Shown here: positions 52,041 through 61,022 of the stretch, piece after piece
How the letters are laid out: each line of letters begins with the position of its first letter
How positions within the stretch are numbered: position 1 is the stretch's first letter
From: CAWFNW01 sp963817405
GTDB lineage: Bacteria > Actinomycetota > Coriobacteriia > Anaerosomatales > Anaerosomataceae
DNA length: 64,000 bases
Assembly (NCBI GenBank): GCA_963817405.1
Contig: CAWFNW010000003.1
Span: 434,001 to 498,000, forward strand
Direction of reading: 5' to 3'
The notes under the pieces: model-generated
The model's database searches: none
Seen by the model: the letters and a program-made list of their open reading frames with translations, nothing else
What the model was told of the DNA's origin: nothing
Program-made: the position numbers and the translations under genes

Positions 52041-55000
52041 GTGGGCACTTTCCTGGGTCGACGTCCTCCGCTATACGGACGGACCGTCCGGCGGGACTCG
52101 CTCTTACAGGCGTTTGAGCGCCTCAGACCTGGAATCGTTGTTTTGGAGGCGCCCGGCGGGGCAGGGAAGAGCACTCTAGCCAGCCAGCTTGCTGCAACGG
52201 AGCGCTTTGCCGTCACGCTTTGGCTGGATATGACGGGGACACAGTGCGACTGCCAGTCGGTTCATCTTGCGCTAACGTCGCCGGCTCTTCGCGAATCGCA
52301 GGACGTCGTGCCCTCTGGGGCTCTCCTGCCGCTCGGCGATCCCGCCTCAGTCGCTGTTGAGCTTCGCGAGCTGATCGCTGAAGTTGTTGGCGCGTCAAGT
52401 TGTTGCCTCGTCTTGGACAATGTCCACCTTGAAGCTTGCAGTTCAGAGGTAGGCCTCATACGCAGTGTCCTCGTGGAGTCTACGACGCCCGAAAGCTGCG
52501 TGATCATCACATCAAGGCAAGAGGGGGATGTGGGGCTCGCACCTTGGGACTCGGATGTCTGGTACGCGGATGGGCAAGACCTCAGCATGGATTCCTCCGA
52601 GGCGCTGGGTCTTGCGGGAATGCTCTCGGCGCCTGAGACTACCAGCGACCATGTGCAGGCCGCCTTGGACTTGTCACGGGGTCAGCCGGCGCTTCTCTCC
52701 CTGCTACTCCAGTACCCCCGGGCGATTCAATGGGTCGCAAGTGCAGACGCGGACTCCGCACTGCCGCTCGGGCTCACGCGCTGCATACAGAGACTGATCT
52801 CAGATAGCCTGTCTCCCACTGACGTGCGGGTAGTCTTCGCGGCGGGTCTTCTTGGCTGGGGATCCGAGGAGAGCCTCTTCCGGGTCGCCGGGATTCAAGC
52901 TGAGGTCGGAATGGTTAGCAGGCTGGCCCGCGCAGTGCCTCTGCTCAGTTCGCTCAACGACGATGGTGGCGGCCGCATGTTCCGGGCGCACGACCTACTC
53001 TTCACCGCGCTAACTGACTCGGGATTCCTCCAGACGCTAGGCGAGCAAGGAATCAAAGATCCCGTGGTACGCGATCTCTTCCGGAGCCGACGATATGATC
53101 GGCTGTTTGCGGTCCTTGAGGCGCTCGGGGATGCCGAAGCTCTTGTCTATTGGGTCGAGCGCGCTGGCTACGAACTAGTACTAAGCGGCTCGTTTCTGCT
53201 GCTCCGTCGAGCGCTGAGCCAGATTCCATTTGAGACTCGCCTTCAACGACCCAAGCTGCTCCTTGTCTCCGGCGCCATGCTCAGGCAGACGCACAAGCTA
53301 GACGAAGCCTTGACCGAGGTTCAAGCGGCGTGTCGACTAGTGACGGCGTCTTCAAAGAAGATCGATCCAGACTCCACCCTCCTTCTCGCCAGACTCCAAG
53401 CTGATCTGTCGCGCTTCGACGCGGTCGCGGAAACGCTGAAGCCGCTACTGGACGGACAGACGCCGGGTCTGGATGACGAGAGCAGGTGTCTTGCGCACGG
53501 CCTCATGGCAGCATCGTGCGCTCACTTGGGGCTGCGGCGTTTGGCAGCCGACAACGCACGAGAAGTGGAACGCATGTTGGCGTCGCGTACGCTATCTCCG
53601 GAAGTACAGGCACATTCCCTGAACTGTTGCTCCTTCGTGTATGCCTACGCTCTGAGTGACACCGCCTCTGCGAGCCGACTACTCTCGCGAGTCTGTTCAC
53701 TTCCGGGGGTTCCGCTGGTGTGGCGTCTCCAAGCTCAGGGCAACCTCGCGACCTTCTTGTATGAGTCTGGTCGGCTTCATGCGAGCATCAAGCTGCTGCA
53801 ATCAACCATCGCTGCATGCGAGGAGAATAGGCTCGCCCTGCTCCGCCTAGAGTACTTGGGGTCGCTTGCCGCCGCCCTCGCGGGGCGTGGCGATTACGAT
53901 CAGGCAGAGACCTTGGCAGCTGAGGCGATTGATGGTGCGAGCATGCACGCGGACGAGTTCTCCGCGATGGCCAACCAGTTGATGAGAATCGCCTGGCGCC
54001 GGGCTCAGGGCAGGATGGATGAGGCGTTGGAGGACGCCGAGACCGCCAGCGCTGCCTTCGAGAGGCTCGAGTCCCCGAGTATGCGATGGTTGGCTGCGCT
54101 CGAGGTTGCTGCTTGCAGGCTCATCCTGAAGGAAGGGAGCGTTGCGCACGAGGGAGCTTCGAGGGTGAGGCAGGCCGCGGCCGAACTCGGCTCGGCTTAT
54201 CACCTGCTTCGCGCGGACATGATTCTCGCGGAAATCGAGCGCGAAAGAGGCGAGTACGGCGCCGCAGTCGACCGAATCGCCTCGCAGGCAGAGTACATCG
54301 GCACCGAGAGCAGCAACTGGCAAATCGCCATGTACCTGCGCGCATTCCCCGGCCTGCTCGGTGTCTTCGCACAAGCCGTCGGCGCCGACAAGCTGCCGGG
54401 TCACATGCTCCGGATGGTCTTGCCGGAGCCAGCCCGGCTCGGGCTCGACATGGCGCGGACGATTCTCGATCCCGAGTCATTCAAGACGCTTGCGATTCGC
54501 ACGCTGGGACTCGAGGACGCGGAGCAGTACCTCGCCGGCGATACTCGCCCCGCTCGACTCAGGGTCGGACTGTTCGGCGGCTTGACGGTGGTGACGCCAA
54601 ACGGCGCGATTCAGGACGGCGACTGGCGCAAACGCAAGTCGCGTCTCCTGTTTGCGATGCTCGTCGCGCGCCGGGGTGAGGACGTTCCGAAGGATGTCCT
54701 GTTCGAGCGGCTCTGGCCGGAGATGGATGAGGACCGAGCGAAAAGCAACTTCTACGTGATCTGGAGCGCAATGAAGCGTGTGCTGTGCAACGGACCGCAG
54801 GTGGAAGAGTGCGCGTACGTTGAGCATCGAGCCGGCGTCTGCCGAGCTGTCTCCGACAGGATCCTGTGTGACCTGGACGAGTTCGACGCTGCCGCGGCCG
54901 ACCTCCGCACTGCCGAGCGGGCCCGCAACATCCAGGACGCCATCGAGGCGGGGGAGCGGCTCTGCATGATCTACCACGGCGACGTGTTGCCGGGAGATCT

Positions 55001-55343
55001 GTACGACGACTGGTTCGGACCCCTTCGAGAGCGCTATCGCGACGCCTTCGGAGATGCCATGCTGCAGGCGGCCGAGCTGGCGGCAGACGGCGGCCAGACC
55101 GAGGCCTCGCTTCGGTTCATCCGCGCCGGCCTTGCGCAGGACCTCTGGCGAGAAGATCTGTACCAGGCGGCCCTCCGCTATCAGATCGCGAGTGGTCAGA
55201 GGAGCAGCGCAATAGAAACCTACCTTGCGTGCCGCACCAAGCTCGCAGACGACTTGGGGCTGGACCCGTCTGCGGAGACACAGCGCCTGTACGAACAGGT
55301 GCTCGCGATGGAAACCACGCACAACAGGGTCGTCCGGTACTGA
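52041..55343 (+). CDS. STAND NTPase regulator with C-terminal SARP/BTAD domain
   Basis: 1100 residues. N-terminal NTPase with Walker A EAPGGAGKSTL (about 37-47), MalT-like winged helix region, then a long alpha-solenoid of TPR-type repeats (about 330-800) and at the C-terminus an OmpR-type winged helix (about 840-935) and a bacterial transcriptional activator domain (about 940-1090, ending near LGLDPSAETQRLYEQ). It is a large signal-integrating transcription factor; in AfsR-type SARPs the DNA-binding domain is N-terminal, so the order is reversed. GTG 52041 after GGGGG. The 5' two thirds use more A/T-ending codons than the 3' third. Confidence 0.85.
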   Translation: MGTFLGRRPPLYGRTVRRDSLLQAFERLRPGIVVLEAPGGAGKSTLASQLAATERFAVTLWLDMTGTQCDCQSVHLALTSPALRESQDVVPSGALLPLGDPASVAVELRELIAEVVGASSCCLVLDNVHLEACSSEVGLIRSVLVESTTPESCVIITSRQEGDVGLAPWDSDVWYADGQDLSMDSSEALGLAGMLSAPETTSDHVQAALDLSRGQPALLSLLLQYPRAIQWVASADADSALPLGLTRCIQRLISDSLSPTDVRVVFAAGLLGWGSEESLFRVAGIQAEVGMVSRLARAVPLLSSLNDDGGGRMFRAHDLLFTALTDSGFLQTLGEQGIKDPVVRDLFRSRRYDRLFAVLEALGDAEALVYWVERAGYELVLSGSFLLLRRALSQIPFETRLQRPKLLLVSGAMLRQTHKLDEALTEVQAACRLVTASSKKIDPDSTLLLARLQADLSRFDAVAETLKPLLDGQTPGLDDESRCLAHGLMAASCAHLGLRRLAADNAREVERMLASRTLSPEVQAHSLNCCSFVYAYALSDTASASRLLSRVCSLPGVPLVWRLQAQGNLATFLYESGRLHASIKLLQSTIAACEENRLALLRLEYLGSLAAALAGRGDYDQAETLAAEAIDGASMHADEFSAMANQLMRIAWRRAQGRMDEALEDAETASAAFERLESPSMRWLAALEVAACRLILKEGSVAHEGASRVRQAAAELGSAYHLLRADMILAEIERERGEYGAAVDRIASQAEYIGTESSNWQIAMYLRAFPGLLGVFAQAVGADKLPGHMLRMVLPEPARLGLDMARTILDPESFKTLAIRTLGLEDAEQYLAGDTRPARLRVGLFGGLTVVTPNGAIQDGDWRKRKSRLLFAMLVARRGEDVPKDVLFERLWPEMDEDRAKSNFYVIWSAMKRVLCNGPQVEECAYVEHRAGVCRAVSDRILCDLDEFDAAAADLRTAERARNIQDAIEAGERLCMIYHGDVLPGDLYDDWFGPLRERYRDAFGDAMLQAAELAADGGQTEASLRFIRAGLAQDLWREDLYQAALRYQIASGQRSSAIETYLACRTKLADDLGLDPSAETQRLYEQVLAMETTHNRVVRY

Positions 55344-55370
55344 ACGCCGACGTGCACGACGGGAGCATCC

Positions 55371-55910
55371 TTGCTGCTGCTTGACGGCATCCTGCTCGGT
55401 CTTGTCGCCGGCCTCGTGGCTGGCGGCTCCCTGCGCCACCTCGGGAACACCCACCTGCGCGGAGAGGCGCTCATGCTTCTTCTCCTGGTCGCACAACTCT
55501 CGATTCCCGCGCTGGCCGAACGTCTCGACGTCCCAAAGACGCCCGCGCTTGCAGTCTGGCTTCTCACCATGGCCGGCCTCGTGTTTCTTGCGCTCTGGAA
55601 TCGGAGCGTACCCGGGATGGTGCTCGTGGCGATCGGCATCTCACTGAACGTCCTCGTCATCGGCTTCAACTCGGGCATGCCCGTCTCGCTCGATGCGGTG
55701 AAATGGCTCGACCCCGCCGCCGTCCCGGCGTTTGACCTGCTCCACGGCCCCATGACCGCGCAGACGGCACTTGCAGTGCTGGCGGACGTCGTTCCCGTCC
55801 CTGGCCCCTCGTGGCACCGCGGCGTGGCGAGCATCGGCGACTTCGCACTCATGTTCGGCATCGCACTCTTCGTCCACGACGGAATGCGCCGCGTGTCCGA
55901 CGCGGGTTGA
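55371..55910 (+). CDS. DUF5317 family membrane protein
   Basis: 179 residues with five or six hydrophobic segments. LLLDGILLGLVAGLVAGGS at the start and NVLVIGFNSGMPVS near residue 95 are typical of DUF5317 proteins, whose function is unknown. TTG start preceded by GGGAG, 27 nt after the regulator. It may belong to the signalling cassette or be an older neighbour; its codon use is like that of the housekeeping genes. Confidence 0.7.
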   Translation: MLLLDGILLGLVAGLVAGGSLRHLGNTHLRGEALMLLLLVAQLSIPALAERLDVPKTPALAVWLLTMAGLVFLALWNRSVPGMVLVAIGISLNVLVIGFNSGMPVSLDAVKWLDPAAVPAFDLLHGPMTAQTALAVLADVVPVPGPSWHRGVASIGDFALMFGIALFVHDGMRRVSDAG

Positions 55911-56113
55911 TGGCTGTTTCGATTCTGTTTAGGTCCACCTTCTACGATGAAGCCGATCCGGACACACCGGATTCCGAGACCGGGTTCGATCGGCTTCCAG
56001 GGGGGACTCGCGGGTTCATTTGAGCGGAGCGACGGTGAGGAGACGGGAGACTCCTGAGGGGCACCGAAGCAGCGCGATGACGAACCGGCCGTTGGGATCG
56101 TGGTCTCGGGTAA

Positions 56114-56148
56114 TGGGCCCGTCTGCGCCATGCGTGCAGGCGGGCCCA
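56114..56148 (+). terminator. Strong hairpin upstream of secA
   Basis: 13-bp stem (8 perfect pairs plus 5 with one G-T) with a 9-nt loop, no U-tract. Confidence 0.5.
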
Positions 56149-56233
56149 CTTGTGCGAACGAGGCTGGTTGGCGCCCACTCGGTTCGCAGCTCGGCAACGG
56201 CGGCCGGGGCGGCCTGAGCGGCGCGCCCCCTAT

Positions 56234-56241
56234 GCTAGAAT
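56234..56241 (+). promoter_or_regulatory. Predicted secA -10 element
   Basis: GCTAGAAT, with CTGAGC (56214-56219) 16 nt before TAGAAT as possible -35. Confidence 0.5.
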
Positions 56242-56289
56242 CGGTGTGCTCTTTTCGCCCACTCCCACACGTTCGTGAGGTCTCTTCCT

Positions 56290-59049
56290 GTGGCCAACTT
56301 CCTGACCAAGATCCTGACCCTCGGTGAGGGTCGTCAGCTCCGCGAATTCGAGTCCACCGTCGCCGAGATCGGCGCGTTCGAGCCGGCGATACAGGCACTC
56401 TCCGACGACGAGCTCAGGGCCAAGACCGCCGAGTTCCGTGCGCGGCTGGCGGACGGCGTAGAGCTCGACGATCTCATTCCCGAAGCGTTCGCGGTCGTTC
56501 GCGAGGCGGGAAAGCGCACGCTCGGCATGCGTCACTTCGACGTACAACTGATCGGCGGCATCGTGCTTCACCGCGGGATGATCGCCGAGATGAAGACCGG
56601 CGAGGGCAAGACGCTCGTCGCCACGCTGCCGGTGTACTTGAACGCGCTCAGCGGAAACGGCGTGCACGTCGTGACCGTGAACGACTACCTCGCCAAGCGC
56701 GACAGCGAGTGGATGGGGCGCATCTACCGCTTCTTGGGCCTCGAGGTGGGCATCATCCAGTCGCAGATGGACAACGCCAAGCGCGTCGAAGCCTACAAGG
56801 CAGACGTCACGTATGGCACCAACGCCGAGTTCGGCTTTGACTACCTGCGCGACAATATGGTCACCCAGCCAGAACACCGCGTGCAGCGCGGCCACCGCTT
56901 CGCAATCGTCGACGAGGTTGACTCCATCCTCATCGATGAAGCGCGTACTCCGCTCATCATCTCCGGTGCAGGCACGAAGTCAGCCGACGCCTACAAGTCG
57001 TTCGCGAAGGTCGTTCCGCGCCTCAAGCCCGAAATCGACTTCGAGCTCGACGAGGCCAAGCGCACGGTGGCTCCCACGGAGGACGGCATTCGCAAGGTCG
57101 AGCAGTGGCTCGGTATCGAGGACCTGTACGGCGACCCCTCCGGACAGCTCGTTAACCACTTGCAGCAGTCGCTCAAGGCCGAGTTTCTCTTCAAGCGCGA
57201 CGTCGACTACGTCGTCAAGGACGGCGAGGTCCTCATCGTCGACGAGTTCACCGGCCGGTTGATGTACGGGCGGCGTTACTCCGAGGGGCTGCATCAGGCG
57301 ATCGAGGCAAAGGAGAAGCAACACGTCCGCGAGGAGAACCAGACGCTCGCGACGATCACGCTGCAGAACTTCTTCCGCCTCTATGAGAAGCTCGCCGGCA
57401 TGACCGGTACGGCAGTGACCGAGGACCAGGAGTTCCGCGAGATCTACAAGCTCCAGGTGATGGTCATCCCGCCCAACCGCCCCATGGTGCGCGACGATCG
57501 TAACGACCTCATCTACCGAACCGTCGAGGCGAAGTTCAGCGCTGTAGCGAACGAGGTCGTCGAGCGCTCCGAGCAGGGACAGCCATGTCTCGTCGGCACC
57601 ATCTCGATCGAGAACTCGGAGCGGCTCTCGCGGATGCTCGCCAAGCGCGGCATGGCTCACAGCGTCCTCAACGCGAAGTTCCACGAGCAGGAAGCGCACA
57701 TCATCGCGCAGGCAGGGCGCCTGGGCGCGGTCACGATAGCCACAAACATGGCCGGCCGAGGCACCGACATCATCCTTGGCGGCAATCCGGAGTTCCTCAC
57801 CTCGGACATCTTGCGCGAGCAGGGGGTCCAGCCAGAGGACGCGACCGAGACCCAGCAGGCTGCAGCGCTCGAGAAGGCGAAGGTCGTATGCGCCGCCGAG
57901 CACGAGCGCGTTGTGACGGCGGGCGGGCTCGCGATCATCGGCACCGAGCGCCACGACTCGCGCCGCATCGACAACCAGCTGCGTGGTCGCTCGGGCCGCC
58001 AGGGCGACCCCGGCGTCAGCCAGTTCTACCTCTCACTCGAAGACGACCTCATGCGGCTCTTCGGGGGCGGTCGGATGGACCGCATCTCGTCGCTCATGGA
58101 ACGCACCGAGCTGCCTGACGATCTTCCGATTCAGGCCGGCTTGGTGAGCAAGGCCATCGAGAGCGCGCAGCGCCAGGTCGAGGCGCAGAACTTCGCCGCG
58201 CGCAAGTACGTACTCGAGTACGACGACGTGATGAACAAGCAGCGCCAGGTGATCTACGGCGAGCGCAATCGGATTCTCGACGGCAAGGACATTCACGGTC
58301 GCGTCGAGGAGATGTTCGGCGAAGTCATCACGGGCCTGGTTGGGATGTACTGCCCCGAGAAGGCGTATGCCGAGGAGTGGGACTGGGAGGGGCTCGAAGC
58401 CGCGATCAAGGACCTGACCGGTCACGACCTCGTGACCGAGAAGGTCCGCAGCAGTGCCACAAATCCCTTCGAACTCGCGGATGTTCTGGCAGAGGGGGCG
58501 CTCGCAGAGTACAGCCGCAAGGAAGCCGACCTCGGAACGGAGATGACACGGGAGCTGGAGAGGCACGTCATGCTCCGCGTGATCGACACGCGGTGGATGA
58601 ACCACCTTCTGGAGATGGACTACCTGCGCGAGGGCATCGGCCTTCGCGCCATGGGTCAGCGCGACCCGCTCGTCGAGTACAAGTCTGAGGCCTACGAGAG
58701 CTTCAGCGCACTTGTCGACGAGATCAACCACGACTTCCTGCGCACGGTCATGCACGCGCAGCTACTTCCGCCGGCAGCGCCTGCAGAGCCGGTCGTACGA
58801 CCGGTCTCCTACACCGCGCCAAGTGAGCAGACCATCTTCGCGGGTGCCGCCAAGCAGGCTGCCGCCGCGGTGGAGGGACCGTCCGAGGACGCCATCGCGC
58901 AGGCCGCTGCGGTCGCTGGCAAACGATCGCCTTCGACGCGCACCGTGGTCAAGGACAAGGCTGACCCGTTTGCGAACGTCGGGCGCAACGACTCGTGCCC
59001 CTGCGGCAGCGGCAAGAAGTACAAGCACTGTCACGGCGCCAACGCATGA
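56290..59049 (+). CDS. secA: Preprotein translocase ATPase SecA
   Basis: Motor of Sec-dependent export. 919 residues from GTG 56290, giving the family N-terminus MANFLTKILTLGEGRQL. Walker A GEGKT at 104-108, the DEVDSILIDEARTPL Walker B region and the C-terminal SEC-C zinc motif CPCGSGKKYKHCHG (about 903-916) are present. It serves the exported proteins of this window (SpoIID-like, lipoproteins). Single SecA seen here; SecA2 not present in the window. Confidence 0.97.
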   Translation: MANFLTKILTLGEGRQLREFESTVAEIGAFEPAIQALSDDELRAKTAEFRARLADGVELDDLIPEAFAVVREAGKRTLGMRHFDVQLIGGIVLHRGMIAEMKTGEGKTLVATLPVYLNALSGNGVHVVTVNDYLAKRDSEWMGRIYRFLGLEVGIIQSQMDNAKRVEAYKADVTYGTNAEFGFDYLRDNMVTQPEHRVQRGHRFAIVDEVDSILIDEARTPLIISGAGTKSADAYKSFAKVVPRLKPEIDFELDEAKRTVAPTEDGIRKVEQWLGIEDLYGDPSGQLVNHLQQSLKAEFLFKRDVDYVVKDGEVLIVDEFTGRLMYGRRYSEGLHQAIEAKEKQHVREENQTLATITLQNFFRLYEKLAGMTGTAVTEDQEFREIYKLQVMVIPPNRPMVRDDRNDLIYRTVEAKFSAVANEVVERSEQGQPCLVGTISIENSERLSRMLAKRGMAHSVLNAKFHEQEAHIIAQAGRLGAVTIATNMAGRGTDIILGGNPEFLTSDILREQGVQPEDATETQQAAALEKAKVVCAAEHERVVTAGGLAIIGTERHDSRRIDNQLRGRSGRQGDPGVSQFYLSLEDDLMRLFGGGRMDRISSLMERTELPDDLPIQAGLVSKAIESAQRQVEAQNFAARKYVLEYDDVMNKQRQVIYGERNRILDGKDIHGRVEEMFGEVITGLVGMYCPEKAYAEEWDWEGLEAAIKDLTGHDLVTEKVRSSATNPFELADVLAEGALAEYSRKEADLGTEMTRELERHVMLRVIDTRWMNHLLEMDYLREGIGLRAMGQRDPLVEYKSEAYESFSALVDEINHDFLRTVMHAQLLPPAAPAEPVVRPVSYTAPSEQTIFAGAAKQAAAAVEGPSEDAIAQAAAVAGKRSPSTRTVVKDKADPFANVGRNDSCPCGSGKKYKHCHGANA

Positions 59050-59131
59050 CTCGGGCGGCCTGAGGCGCTGATCCGCCCAAGGCCGCATGCGTCCGAGCCG
59101 GTCCAGCCGATCTGACAGTGGGTGATTCCCG

Positions 59132-60262
59132 ATGATCGAAGACAGAAGCCAAGACATCGCCGCCTTGCGCACGCGTGTCGCGCGCATCGCCGAGTACCTG
59201 CACCTCGATTCGAAGCGTGCTGAGGTGGCCAAGCTTGAGGAGCGCGCGGCAGTGCCGACGTTCTGGGACGATTCGACCACTGCGCAGCACGTCATGGCGA
59301 AGGCAGCTGAGCTTCGCGATGAGATCGTCGCGCACGAGTCGATCGTCGCGGACCTCGATGATGCGGAGGTGACCAACGAGCTTGCCGTCACCGAGGACGA
59401 TGAGGAGCTCGCTTCTGAGGCGGCACGCCTGCTCACGGCGATCACGAAGCGGGCCAACGACCTTGAGCTCGGCTCGTGGTTCAACGGCGAGTTCGACCAT
59501 GGCGACGCGATCGTGACGATAACGCCTGGTCAAGGCGGCCTCGAGGCCCAGGACTGGGCCGAGATGCTGCTGAAGATGCTCATCAAGTACGCGCAGTCCC
59601 GCAAGTGGAAGGTCGACGTGCACGACGCGCCTGCGGGTGTCGAGCTCGGCATCGATCGCGCGGTGCTCACGGTTCACGGGCGCAACGCGTACGGCATGCT
59701 CCAGTCGGAGGCGGGCGTCCACCGCCTCGTGCGTATCAGCCCCACGGATGAGAAGAAGCGTCGCCAGACGACCTTCGCTGCGATGGAGGTGCTGCCGGTC
59801 TTGCCCGACGACGTCGAGGTGGAGATTCGCGACGAGGATCTCCGCATCGACGTCTATCGATCCTCGGGGCCGGGCGGTCAGTCGGTCAACACCACGGACT
59901 CGGCGGTGCGCATCACCCACCTGCCGACGGGACTCGTCGTTACCTGCCAGAATGAGAAGAGCCAGCTCAAGAACAAGGAGACTGCGCTCAAGATCCTCCG
60001 GTCGCGGCTCTACGAACTCCAGCGGGAGAAGCGCCGTGCTGAACTCGAGGCGCTCAAGGGCGAGCGTCTCGACATATCCTTCGGCAGCCAGATCCGCAAC
60101 TACGTGCTCTACCCGTACCAGCTGGTGAAAGACGTCCGCTCAGGCGTCGAGACGAGTCAGGTCGACAAGGTGCTCGAGGGCGACATCGACGAGTTCGTCA
60201 TCGGCTACCACCGGTGGCGCGTCCACCAAGCCGGCGCCCTGGTCGCAGACGGGACCTCGTAG
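59132..60262 (+). CDS. prfB: Peptide chain release factor 2
   Basis: Release factor for UGA and UAA, 376 residues. GGQ at 248-250. The recognition tripeptide, normally SPF, reads SPT at 203-205 (codons AGC CCC ACG) in RISPTDEKKRRQTTFA. The reading frame is continuous: no in-frame UGA or frameshift site near codon 25 as in many bacteria, so autoregulation by frameshifting is absent. The N-terminal domain and SRP-type helices are normal. Overlaps the next gene by 1 nt (TAGTG). Confidence 0.94.
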   Translation: MIEDRSQDIAALRTRVARIAEYLHLDSKRAEVAKLEERAAVPTFWDDSTTAQHVMAKAAELRDEIVAHESIVADLDDAEVTNELAVTEDDEELASEAARLLTAITKRANDLELGSWFNGEFDHGDAIVTITPGQGGLEAQDWAEMLLKMLIKYAQSRKWKVDVHDAPAGVELGIDRAVLTVHGRNAYGMLQSEAGVHRLVRISPTDEKKRRQTTFAAMEVLPVLPDDVEVEIRDEDLRIDVYRSSGPGGQSVNTTDSAVRITHLPTGLVVTCQNEKSQLKNKETALKILRSRLYELQREKRRAELEALKGERLDISFGSQIRNYVLYPYQLVKDVRSGVETSQVDKVLEGDIDEFVIGYHRWRVHQAGALVADGTS

Positions 60263-61020
60263 TGCAGCTGCTTGCCGATCTGCACACCCACACGGTCGCC
60301 TCGGGGCACGCGTACTCCACGGTAAGTGAGCTCGCCTCGGCTGCGGCAGCGCGCGGCCTCGAGCTCATCGCGGTCACCGATCACGGCCCGAGCGTGCCTG
60401 GTGGCGCGCATCTGTGGTACTTCTGGAACATGAAGGTGATGCCGTCCGTCCTCGGCGGGGTGCGTATCCTCAAGGGCTGCGAAGCCAACCCGAGCCTCAC
60501 CGATGACAACGGCATCGATCTGCCCGACGAGATGCTCGCGTCGCTCGACTTCGTGGCCGTGGGACTGCATCCTGAATGCGGTTTCGACGACGGTGACCGC
60601 GCCAAGAACACTGAGGCGATGCTGCGCGTGATCGAGAACCCGCTCGTGGACATGATCACTCACCCCGGCAACGACGCGGGGTTTCCGCTTGACCGCGATG
60701 CGATCGTTGCAGCCGCGGTCGAGCACAGCGTGCTGCTGGAGCTCAACAACTACTCCTTCGACCACCGAAGCGGCCGCCACGCGTCGCTCGCAACCGAGCG
60801 TGCCTTCGCCGAGGCCGCATGCGACGCAGGCGCGCTCATCGCGGTGGGGTCCGACGCGCACTTCCACCTGCTCGTGGGAAGCTTCGAGCATGCGCTGGCT
60901 GTGGCCGAGGAGATCGGGTTCCCCGAGGAGCGCATCGTGAACCGCTCGGCGGATGCGGTCATGGACTTCCTGCACGCGAAGCGCGAGCGCCCTCGCCTCG
61001 ACGCGGGGGGTGAGTGGTAG
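60262..61020 (+). CDS. PHP-domain phosphoesterase (YcdX-like)
   Basis: 252 residues with the PHP metal motif DLHTHTVASGHAYST at the start, TDHGPSVPGG and later HPGNDAG and GSDAHF, giving all expected His/Asp ligands of the trinuclear site. The YcdX subfamily hydrolyses small phosphoesters; substrate unknown. GTG start sharing a base with the prfB stop. The next gene starts within or after its end, so an operon is likely. Confidence 0.88.
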   Translation: MQLLADLHTHTVASGHAYSTVSELASAAAARGLELIAVTDHGPSVPGGAHLWYFWNMKVMPSVLGGVRILKGCEANPSLTDDNGIDLPDEMLASLDFVAVGLHPECGFDDGDRAKNTEAMLRVIENPLVDMITHPGNDAGFPLDRDAIVAAAVEHSVLLELNNYSFDHRSGRHASLATERAFAEAACDAGALIAVGSDAHFHLLVGSFEHALAVAEEIGFPEERIVNRSADAVMDFLHAKRERPRLDAGGEW

Positions 61021-61022
61021 CG

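Larger units (their letters stand above)
55911..56289 (+). other. 379-nt non-coding region with strong hairpins, upstream of secA
   Basis: No supported gene. Hairpins: a 10-bp stem GAAGCCGATC/GATCGGCTTC (55949-55958 with 55988-55997) with a smaller hairpin inside; an irregular stem CGGTG-AGGAG with CTCCT...CACCG (56033-56042 with 56051-56066); and a 13-bp stem including TGGGCCCG/CGGGCCCA (56114-56126 with 56136-56148), which could end the upstream transcript. The secA -10 follows. The region could hold a small RNA or a long 3' UTR. Confidence 0.45.

Noticed and set aside
55975..56000. tRNA-like GGTTCGAT segment
   Set aside because: Only a 3-bp T-stem and no acceptor, D or anticodon arms.
55910..56023. 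37-residue frame starting at ATG 55910
   Set aside because: No ribosome binding site of its own, composition unlike the neighbours, overlaps strong hairpins.
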